From Anaerolineae bacterium (GTDB taxonomy: Bacteria; Chloroflexota; Anaerolineae; Caldilineales; Caldilineaceae): a DNA stretch of 64,000 nucleotides. The stretch lies in assembly GCA_030432295.1 (NCBI GenBank), contig JAUIHI010000002.1:248001-312000 (forward strand). The letters run 5' to 3'. Positions 56,301 to 62,000 of this stretch are shown in pieces; position 1 is the stretch's first letter, and every line of letters starts with the position of its first letter. Below the pieces are notes generated by a model, which saw only the letters and a list, made by a program, of their open reading frames with translations, was not told the DNA's origin and ran no database searches. The position numbers were made by a program, and so were the translations under genes.

Positions 56301-58340
56301 ACGGCGACACCCACCGCGACAGCGACTCAGCCCGCATCCACACCCACGGCGACGGCCAGCGGCACAGCAACTGCTACGGGCACGCCTTCCACCGCGACGG
56401 CGACAACGACGGGTACGCCTTCCACCGCTACACCCACAGCGACAGCGACTCAGCCCGCATCTACGCCTACGGCCACGGCCAGCGGCACAGCCACCGCAAC
56501 CGGCACGCCGCCCACTGCGACGGCGACCGCGACGGGTACGCCTCCTACCGCTACACCCACAGCGACGAAGACTCAGCCCGCATCCACACCCACGGCGACG
56601 GCCAGCGGCACAGCCACCACAACGGGCACGCCGCCCACCGCAACGGCGACAGCGACGGGTACGCATCCTACCGCTACGGCGACCGCGACCGCGACTCAGC
56701 CCACAGCCACACCCACTCAGCCCGCATCCACACCCACGGCGACGGCCAGCGGCACGGCCACCGCAACGGGCACGCCGCCCACTGCAACCGCGACAGCGAC
56801 GGGTACGCCTCCTACGGCGACGGTGACAGCGACGGCGACTCAGCCCGCATCCACACCCACGGCGACGGCCAGTGGCACAGCCACCGCTACGGGCACACCT
56901 TCCACTGCAACGGCGACAGTGACGGGTACGCCTTCCACCGCTACGCCCACAGCGACAGCCACTCAGCCCGCATCCACGCCCACGGCGACGGCCAGCGGCA
57001 CAGCCACCGCAACGGGTACGCCGCCCACTGCGACGACGACAGCGACGGGTACGCCGCCTACCGCTACGGCAACTGCGACAGTGACGGCGACTCGGCCCAT
57101 GTCTACATCCACGGCGACGGCCAGCCGCACAGCCACTGCAACCGGCACGCCGCCCACTGCGACGGCGACAGCAACGAGTGCGCCTCCTACGGCTACGGCA
57201 ACTGCGACAGCGACTCAGCCCGTATCTACGCTCACGGCGACGGCCAGCGGCACAGCAACTGCGACGGAGACGCCTGCCACCGCGACGACGACAGCGACGG
57301 CGACTCAGCCCGTATCCACTCCCACGGCGACGGCCAGCGGCACAGCAACTGCGACGGGTACACCTCCTAACGCTACGGCAACTGCGACGAATACTCAGCC
57401 CGCATCTACACCCACCGCGATAGCCAGCGGCACAGCAACTGCAACGGGCATGCCTTCCACCGCTACGGCAACAGCGACAGCGACGGCGACTCAGCCCGCA
57501 TCAACACCCACATCGACAAACACTGCAACGCCGACGCACACGATAATTGCAACTATCACGCCCTCGGCCACGCCAACCAGCACACCGACTGCCACAGATG
57601 CGCCGCCGACTGTGACATCCACACCGACCAGCAGCCCGGCTTCGACACTCACGCCAACAGCGACGCACACACCTACCGGTACAGCAACCGCTACACCGAC
57701 AATTACACCGACAGCTACATCCACCGATGCAGCTACTTCGACGCCCACACCCACCCCTACACAGCAGGCGAACCCGGACGACTTTGACGGGGATGGGATA
57801 CCCGACGCGGAAGAGAATGGGGTCCCCAACCTGGACGGTTCGGGAACAGGCGACGGCAACGGCGACGGCATCCCAGACAGCGGCCAACCCCACGTCAGTT
57901 CCTTCCGCAACGGCCAGGACGGGGGCTATGTAACCCTGACTGCACAGAACGGGATGGACCTGGTGGATGTGACGGTCAGCCCTTCACCGGCGAACCTGCC
58001 CGCGGGGGTACGCCTGCCCCAGGGCATGATCGGCTTTACGCTACAGGGCGTACCTCTCGGCGGCAGTGTGAGTGTGCAACTGACTGTCCATTCCGGGGAT
58101 GGACCCATCGGCTACTGGAAGTTCGGCCCAACAGCCGACGACCTCACGCCCCACTGGTATTCTTTCGCCTTTGACGGCACTACTGGCGGAATTCTCCTCG
58201 ACGACCGCACAGTGCAATTGCAGTTGATGGATGGGGGATGGGGAGACAGCGATCTCACAGCCAATGGGGTGATTGTAGACCCCGGCGGCCCAGGCGGGCG
58301 GGTCGCATTCAACCTTTGGCTGCCGTCCGTCCACAGGTAA
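44328..58340 (+). CDS. Giant secreted multidomain surface protein (4670 residues)
   Basis: Signal peptide (about 1-42) ending RQAQA. Domain order, rough residues: PMP-like beta-helix (43-385, repeated GGAIY); cadherin-like repeats (PVATDDSYTLDEDATQSGN) with two LamG domains (385-1341); second beta-helix (1345-1935); three InlB-B-like repeats with conserved Cys (AGIDCGAACDENFTSGTVVT; 1938-2181); third beta-helix (2185-2582); three more InlB-B-like repeats; Ig-like Big_5 (2825-2928); seven FG-GAP/VCBS-like repeats (WGDYDNDGDLDILLTG; 2935-3288); more cadherin-like and LamG; two InlB-B-like; a Thr/Ala/Pro stretch (3973-4480); choice-of-anchor-U-like C-terminus with FDGDGIPDAEENG. It ends FNLWLPSVHR. 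Likely an adhesin; ribosome site weak (AGGAC). Confidence 0.93.
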   Translation: MILSSTTTSKLTRTTASLTVAGLLTLLLAIGLGSLKPRQAQAAEDTCFATIDGATVYSSADASAVQDAVNEASSDETIKVAGTCTGVQTISSKTQTVYISKTITLIGGYANGSWNDIPDPVANPTVLDANSSGRVVYVTSSGNVTLQNLILRNGSSDFGGAIWQSGPVTLETSQISDSTAQAGGAIYSDNSALTITHSSLISNTASTNNGGAIYNGDSAIVIELSTFSNNSAANEGGAIYAGTYPVTIRYSTFSHNSAGSGGGAINGGPKLSLTYSIVANTTSGGDCAEFGTGIVDGGYNLIEDSSCIDASTSQSGDPALSALADNGGWTLTHALNPTSPARDTVPFGFDGCGVSDVIDQRGVARANGSGCDSGAYEYEGSGPTAVNDTYTTDEDVPLTLADPGVLSNATNADSDTLYASLSGSTSNGTLVFSNLGGFTYTPTLNFNGTDAFSYAVADGALSADAHWAFNEGSGSNTYNAKNPLLNNALIGDATFIDSPLPGGQHFANAYALDLDGDGDRVNIPDSSFINTPANGVSKRTHSAWFRADDVSLNSRKQVIWEQGGSTNGLNIYLFDGALYAGAWATSSGWNGTWLSTSAITSGQWHHVALVLNSDSTTGPVANRLFLYLDGVRVATGSAAKVPFHTSDNGIGDVNDATRFHTGGYGDSGGHGFAGQIDDMRVMNHVATANEIKTIMVAWPGSDGGTAVATLNVSPVNDAPVATDNSYSLDEDATQSGNVISDDTGNGMDSDVDNDTLIASLDTNVSHGSLSLAADGAFIYTPTLNFNGTDSFTYAVTDGALPVVGHWPFNEGSGNSAYDASGNYFTGTLVGDATFSNASLPSGLEFSNAYALDLDGDGDRVNIPDSSLINATPISQRTLSAWFRADDKSVKSRKQIIWEEGGHVTGFNLYLFDGALVGGAWADNNGWSGTWLSTTQITSGQWHHVALVLDSDTAERLVLYLDGEAVQSSIAINSVSSHNGDIGIGDVNGNTKFPDTGAYTASGGSGFAGQIDDVRVMNLAATAAEVAALRTEWPGLRDTATATLNVTPVNDPPVATDDSYTLDEDATQSGNVISDDTGNGADDDGDNDTLTVLLDTDVSHGTLSLAADGAFIYTPTQNFNGSDGFVYILSDGVLTDTGTVTLTVTSVNDPPVATDDSYTLDEDATQSGNVFSDDTGNGVDSDVENDTLTVSLDTNVSHGSLSLAADGAFIYTPTQDFNGSDGFIYNLSDGTSTDTGTVTLTVTPVNDQPIATDNSYTLDEGFTQSGNVISDDTGNGVDSDVENDTLTVSLSTDVSHGSLSLAADGAFSYTPNWDFTGNDSFTYILSDGTLTDTAQVTLSVTDLPDTCFVSVNESGTTDYTGVSAGTVQAAVNAASPGDTVKIAGTCTGVQETNGMIQAVYIDKDLTLRGGYTTTNWTTADTDANPTVLDARGLGRVVAITGTTEVTLEFLTIAGGDTSDADSHTLDAATRAAYVYGSGLYINRGASLSLLSSQVISNVFTAGLANLGRTVISDTLFTRNDRGAVYNVAMGTLTIDNSTLRENSGGRGAAIANEGIITLTASSLISNTSTNAGGQIANYRESDFLMSDPDDPVPGLFFIRDTSVVSGTAAKSGGAIYNQGEVHISGSHFEANSAGQTGGALYNTDGIDTNSTYFITNTTFYSNTAAETGGVLRQRVGQSTFTDSTFLYNSAGTSGGAIRVQGGSVTVNGGTFSHNSAVQHGGALENSSILSLDGVTISHNSADSTSSRGGGVESGDGGALTIANSTIAFNEGYYGGGVAVDGATSTAILTNTTISGNSGDEGAIHSTGQLTLTHLTILDTITDAGASVNALGGSLSMEGTIIANTVGGAPDCSALSFTDLGYNLVEDGSCISAGTSQSGDPLLGALADNGGETQTHALLSGSPAMDAIPGGSCAVAEDQRGISRPQGDTCDIGAVETEYHTVTVFRSGNGSATVTSSPAGIDCGAACDENFTSGTVVTLTASVDTGSTFTGWSGACTGTGDCTVTMTETKAVTATFTLNQYTLTVTRNGDGDGTVSSDPAGIDCGSTCAVALDYGTVITLTASPETGSYFDSWLGICDGEVTPCSITITETKAITAAFDLTQHNLTVSQSGSGSGSVSSDPAGIDCGVDCDETLGYGTVITLTATPTTDSFFSGWSGACTGFGACVVTVTGAKAATATFELLGGSSCFVSVNDSGMTNYASVDGSALQAAVDGASPGDIFKIAGTCAGVESRNSQNQTAYIDQNLSLQGGYTTTNWLVADPGTNPTILDAESAGRVVVIDASRTVSLTGLTLTQGNGINGGAIHIGANALVTVTESILQSNTAQRGGGIYNNGGTVLLSRSVVHNNTATANVPNGGGIYHNAGTLTLLNSQISGNSGNWGGGLQNNSTAIIQGSTFVSNTASYRGGGISSGAVLTITNSTFSGNSANSFGGSIDLYSASGSLALTHSTLFGNSAGSGGGLYNSGGTVTLTGSILAGSTSDRDCATSGGSLTATYTLIESATNACGLSNGVDNNIVGQDPALDVLADNGGPSIGAGQAAQTHALLAHSPALDAIPSASCGVATDQRGISRPQGAGCDLGAYESDPYLYVAYTGNGSGAVTSDPAGIDCGVACDENFTSGTVITLTASPVTGSTFAGWSGECSSAEDCIVSLTETKAVTATFTLNQYDLAVVKSGDGSGTVSSDPPGIDCGSDCAETLDYGTVITLTASPETTFIFDGWSGACTGTGDCTVILTETKAVTATFSPEYSLTVVKSGHGVGTVSSDPAAIDCGSTCDDTFDYGTVITLTASPETESTFDGWSGACTGTDACTVTVTGIKEVTANFTALGFSLTATDPAHQSLNVAASQAISLSFDRTLLASSVSTQSIGLHSSLGSHPWNYDLSGSTLLITPTAPFYPGEVVRLSLSEDIRSTGWGAAMPEQVQFTAETTAPPACTSEFTDISAGLPGVFDGTTAWGDYDNDGDLDILLTGNTQKISIIARIYRNDGGTFTNINAGLRGVYRSAAAWGDYDNDGDLDILLTGREGQTTTARIYRNEAGAFTDIDAGLPAVESSAVAWGDYDNDGDLDILLTGSTGANSRISRIYRNDGGDFINIGAGLPGVSYSAVAWGDYDNDGDLDILLTGSTDSINRIAQIYRNDNGAFTDIDAGLTGVTSSAVAWGDYDNDGDLDILLTGSSESGRIARVYRNDGGTFTEIGAGLTGVSSSAAEWMDYDNDGDLDILLTGAIGSSTGSAQVYRNEAGVFTDIGDGLTGVDRSSAAAGDYDNDGDLDILLSGSIGSVNYITRVYRNDPYCVLADDGYTALSNHPLTVFSDDGVLGNDVSEPYSITVQTPSANGTLGLALDGGFVYTPTNGFAGEDTFVYQLAGWVEPVTATVTVTVVSQADLAIDHQFTTPEDTPLQIAAPVLLENDVDNQVTLSVASEPTYGALTLNGGGSFVYTPTLNFNGTDSFVYRATLESDHTVSDTAVVTLTVTPVNDDAPIAASDSYTTTQNSPLTVTAPGVLTNDADPDGDNLFGYLQSGPTSGTLSLNPDGSFAYTPTLDFNGSDTFTYIARDGAVPAVAYWPFDESWPYDGNNFLTTPDIMGNAHVLSVILGAELTTTVPVAPTYANPYALALIDGSGFFVYDEADPDTTDTYDKRVVALWFRADDVNLNSRKQILWEEGSSVDGLNIYLFDGALYAGAWSDTHNWAGTWLSSTQISSGQWHHVVLALDSSSTSGPTEDSLHLYLDGELAGSGSAAQLTAYSGYIGSGFVLEDTRLHDGEVPDTGEHQFIGLLDDLRIMHRAVNASDAAQMMLYPPGREDTAQVSLTVALPTYTVTITKSGNGSGTITSDPAGIDCGNDCSETLTYGTVITLTALADNHSYVSEGWGATACEANTCPITITQDITITGDFALERFTLTVNSAGSGNGSVSSVPAGIDCGTTCEEDFYYGTVVTLTALADTGSTFTGWSGVCAGTGDCPVTLTETKEVTATFSLNPTATPTPTSTATATGAPPTATATPTATATQPASTPTATASGTATATGTPSTATATTTGTPSTATPTATATQPASTPTATASGTATATGTPPTATATATGTPPTATPTATKTQPASTPTATASGTATTTGTPPTATATATGTHPTATATATATQPTATPTQPASTPTATASGTATATGTPPTATATATGTPPTATVTATATQPASTPTATASGTATATGTPSTATATVTGTPSTATPTATATQPASTPTATASGTATATGTPPTATTTATGTPPTATATATVTATRPMSTSTATASRTATATGTPPTATATATSAPPTATATATATQPVSTLTATASGTATATETPATATTTATATQPVSTPTATASGTATATGTPPNATATATNTQPASTPTAIASGTATATGMPSTATATATATATQPASTPTSTNTATPTHTIIATITPSATPTSTPTATDAPPTVTSTPTSSPASTLTPTATHTPTGTATATPTITPTATSTDAATSTPTPTPTQQANPDDFDGDGIPDAEENGVPNLDGSGTGDGNGDGIPDSGQPHVSSFRNGQDGGYVTLTAQNGMDLVDVTVSPSPANLPAGVRLPQGMIGFTLQGVPLGGSVSVQLTVHSGDGPIGYWKFGPTADDLTPHWYSFAFDGTTGGILLDDRTVQLQLMDGGWGDSDLTANGVIVDPGGPGGRVAFNLWLPSVHR
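56245..57765 (+). repeat. Degenerate tandem repeat encoding Thr/Ala/Pro stalk
   Basis: About a dozen units of roughly 90-130 bases, each containing CAGCCCGCATCCACACCC or a variant followed by ACGGCGACGGCCAGCGGCAC. They encode units such as QPASTPTATASGTATATG and GTPPTATATATGTPPTATPT. The low-complexity composition keeps all three rightward frames open. It is probably a length-variable, heavily glycosylated or extended stalk between the binding domains and the C-terminal anchor region. Confidence 0.85.
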
Positions 58341-58362
58341 TGGCGTATCAGAGAGGACGATA

Positions 58363-58428
58363 ATCGGGGGAAGGGCAGTGCCTTAGGCGGGTAACGGATG
58401 ACGCCCGAAGCACTGCCCTTTCCCCGAT
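58363..58428 (+). terminator. Long hairpin after the giant gene
   Basis: ATCGGGGGAAGGGCAGTG pairs with CACTGCCCTTTCCCCGAT (one mismatch) with a 30-base centre that also pairs (GGCGGG / CGCCCG). No T-run; possible terminator or mRNA-end structure. Confidence 0.5.
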
Positions 58429-58569
58429 CGATCTATGGGGAGCAGCCTACCGCTAAACAACTGGCAGGTAGACTTTGCCTCGAACTAGAGATAGAGATTG
58501 GGGGAGAGCGTCAATTCTGCGGACCGCGCCCAGAAACTCAAGCGCTCTGGCCGCGGCTGCCGATGCTCG

Positions 58570-58844
58570 CTTGAGTATTGCCGACGCACTGGATACGCCG
58601 CCGCCCGCGGCTGGGGCCAATGGCCCGGCTTGAGGGTGATCCCATCTTCCAACTCTCCACCCGGGAGTACAAAGTTCTCCAACTCATCGGCCAGGGCAAG
58701 AGCAATGCCCAGATCGCCGAAATCCTCGTCGTTTCCCGCTCCACTGTCAGCAGCTATCGCGGCCGGATACTGACCAAACTGGGCGTGAGCGACACGCCCG
58801 CGCTCCTGCGCTTTCTGGTGGAGCGACAGATGGACGCTGCGTAG
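58570..58844 (+). pseudogene. Degraded duplicate of the LuxR-type regulator 3' end
   Basis: The DNA is nearly identical to about 42730-42995 of the regulator gene: it encodes FQLSTREYKVLQLIGQGKSN, SRSTVSSYRGRILTKLGVSD and ALLRFLVERQ. Compared with the parent, a small deletion near 58627 (CCCGGATCGAG became CCCGGCTTGAG) puts a stop in the original frame. An ATG at 58578 or 58623 could still give an HTH-only protein of 75-90 residues, but no ribosome site is evident. The segment 5' of 58570 shows only faint similarity to the linker region. Confidence 0.8.
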
Positions 58845-58908
58845 CTGGCACCCCCACCCAGCCGCGCCCAGCTCGGGGGAGGCGTCAATCCCCCTACGAT
58901 TGCCCCCA

Positions 58909-58945
58909 CTGACCGGCAAATCCGTCCAGATTGACCGGCATACAG
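58909..58945 (+). promoter_or_regulatory. TGACCGG direct-repeat motif, copy 2 (before last giant gene)
   Basis: CTGACCGGCAAATCCGTCC followed by AGATTGACCGGCATACAG: TGACCGGC repeated at a 22-bp step, differing by one base from the copy at 43224. CCATAATG follows 17 bp later as a possible -10. It lies about 95 bp before the ATG at 59040. Confidence 0.6.
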
Positions 58946-59039
58946 TCGCGCTCTGTTTCTTCCATAATGATGGGCAATCGTTCCAATTATCCCGCCTTGC
59001 CCTGTTTTCATCTTCGCCCTATGTTAAGGAGAATTCGCC

Positions 59040-62000
59040 ATGAAATCTTCTCCGAACAACCGCGTCCTTGTGCCTGCGTGGCTCGTGTCCCTCGGGCTTT
59101 TGGTGATGGCCGCAACCATATCCCTGAGTCCATCTGTCACAGCGGCCAGCACCAACCCGTCTATGACCGCCGTCCAAACCGCGTGGGAAAATGCACAGCA
59201 AAGCAACACCTACACCTTCGACACTCGGATCGAGCAGACCACGTTCCCTCTGCCAGCCCTGACCAATGTGGGCCGCCAGCCCCAAACGGACAGGGTTTTT
59301 CTGGCTGGGCGGCGGGATCGTGCCCAAGACTTATTGGAGATGACCCTGTGGCAACATGCCCGGGGCAGCGACGAAAGCGGCATTTCGGTGCGCTCGCAAG
59401 ATGGCCGTACTTTCAGGCGGAATGCTGTGGGTGAATGGGAAGAGCAAGACGGCATCAACGCACTCTTTGCGCCAGGTGGTGATCCGCTAACATTTTTGCA
59501 GACGGCAAAAAATATCGCCTCCTTGGGAACCGATACCCGCAACTTGGGCTGGCTGACCATTTCCTATGAGAAGTATGAGTTTGAGCTAGATGGGATCGCC
59601 TACGCCCGGGTCCTGCGCCAGCAGTTGGACGCACAGATGGCCCAGTTTGGCGCTCTGCCCGCCGGGATGACCCTGGACACACCAGATATCTACCGCAAGA
59701 TCACCGGAACCGGACAGTTGTGGCTGGATGGGGATGGCCTGCCCCGTCGCTTGGAGATGACGTTGACGATTCCACCCCAGGGCAACAACGGACAGGCGAT
59801 TGCCCGCATCGTCACGGATCTGTCGGGCTTTGACCGGGCGCAGATTGAGGCGGCGGCCCTTCCCCTCTGGCAATCGCCGTCCATTTGGTGGAAAGCCCAT
59901 CAAACTGAAGTCATCAGCGGAACACAACAAACAACCCAAACAGCGGTTTGGCTAGTGGTCAGCTTCGGGCTGTTTTTAGTCGTCCTCACTTACCGGCGCA
60001 GTCGTCGCTTTTACTTCGCGATTGTGGGCTCAATCATTCTATCAATGCTCTTTTCACCCCTGCTGCAAGCGGCCCAGGCCAGCGCTTTTCAGGACAATCT
60101 GCAAGCAGCCCAGGCCGAGGCAGACCAGCAGCAGGCCGAAGCCCAAGCTCAGGTCGATCTGCAAACGCAACTAGAGGCAGCCGATCGGCGTGACCATAAG
60201 AATCCGCTGCCGGCCGTTGCCGGATCATCGGAAGCAACTTTGGCCACGTCGGCCCAGACTGCCGCCCGTGACCTGGCGGTGAGCAGTGCCGCCCCCGACG
60301 CCACCGACACGGACGGCGACGGGTTGATCGATCTGGACGAGGACTATTGGGGCACCTGTGCCTATCTGGGCGCGCCGAAAAACTGTACGGGGGTCACCGA
60401 TGCCACGGACACTGATGGGGACGGCCTGAGCGACAGCGTCGAAGTCAATGACCTGGGCACGAATCCTGATAACGCGGACACGGATATCGATTCCATCCCC
60501 GACAACCTGGAAGTGTCTGGCTTTGAGTCGGGCGGGCAGACCTGGTACCTCAACCCCCTGGGGGAAGACAGCAACAAGGATGGACTGATCGACGGTCTGG
60601 AATGCCGCATTCGCACCAACCTCGTCGCGGCAGAATATGATCCGGCGGGCATTTGCCCCGATACGGATTTAGACGGCGTGCCGGATGTGTTTGACGATGA
60701 CAATGACGGCGATGGGGTGCGGGATGCACAGGACCTTTCGCCGTTCACATTCAACTCGGCCTCTTACGACGAAGAGAACCCAATGAATCTGAGCATTGAT
60801 AATCTGACATTGGACAAACCAGTCTTTGTCGATTTTCAGATCCGGCCGCAAACGGCAACCAACCTCAACTTGGCCAACCACGTGTTGGATTGGCCGAGTC
60901 AGGACACCCAAGGGCAGATTCAACGTATGCTGGATACGACTTGGGCCGACACGGACAATCTGGGGTTGCGCAGCACCAGCACCAATGCCGCCAACGGGGA
61001 CATCCGCCTGGTACCCATGTTGGAAATCACCATGCCGTACACAGATGCCCATTACGCCAACTTGCCCATCACCACCACCGCCCCCACATCACGCGCTTTG
61101 GGGGATGCGGTCGAAAGCTGGCTGGATACCGGCCAACTGGACCCATTTGGCATTTCGGTGAATGATGTGGTTGGGAATGAAGGTGCGCTCAACGCTTACA
61201 TCCCGCTATCCCAGGTGACGGATCGCTACGGTACACCGGAGGCATTTTCGGCGCGCATGCTCTATCGCCCCAGCCAGGGGACGGCGGGGCGGGCCGAGTG
61301 GGGCGAATCCCACGAAGTCCGCCTGATCTGGCTGGTGCAGATGATCACCGACCAATGCCCGGATGGGTATGACGACATCCGCGAGGAGGTGGATGGCGAG
61401 ATTGCCTACACCTGCGAGGATCCCGAGAGCGGGGCAACCAGCGACCGCCAAGATGTGATGACCATCGGCCACATCTACCCCGACACATGGCAGTTGACCG
61501 GCCTCACCATCAGCGAAGAGCTTGGTTTCGATGTGGCAGTCATGTACGAAGATCCGACACAAGACACGGATTTGACCTCGGATGACCAGCTCATGGTGGC
61601 CAGTTGGAACCTGAACAATGGCTTTTTGATTGGCCGGGATTGTGACACATTGGATGGCAATAGCGTCTGCCAAGGGGATGGCAACCGGGATGTGACCGTC
61701 GCGAATATGGCCACGTCCGTGAGCGACTGGTTCCCCAACGCCTACTATATCAGTGTCCACAGCTACCTCAACTACGAACACAGCGCGTATCTCGGCTATG
61801 TCATAGGGAATGAAGTCGAGCCATTGCTCGATACGGCTTTTGCCGGCTACACGACCGCCATGCCGACCCTGCTCTATGCCCACGACACCACCAATCGCAG
61901 CTTGAACCTGGATAATCTCACCCTCAACACCAGCGCGGGATTGGTCAGCACCAGCAACGGCGGGTATCACTTTGACCTGAAACCAGCCGATGTCGTCCCG

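Noticed and set aside
56168-57423. Long rightward open frames (up to 400 codons) in the other two frames across the Thr/Ala/Pro repeat
   Set aside because: They arise because the repeat uses few codons and lacks stops in any frame; His/Arg/Tyr-rich translations have no signal, domain or ribosome site, and the frame of the 4670-residue protein continues through intact.
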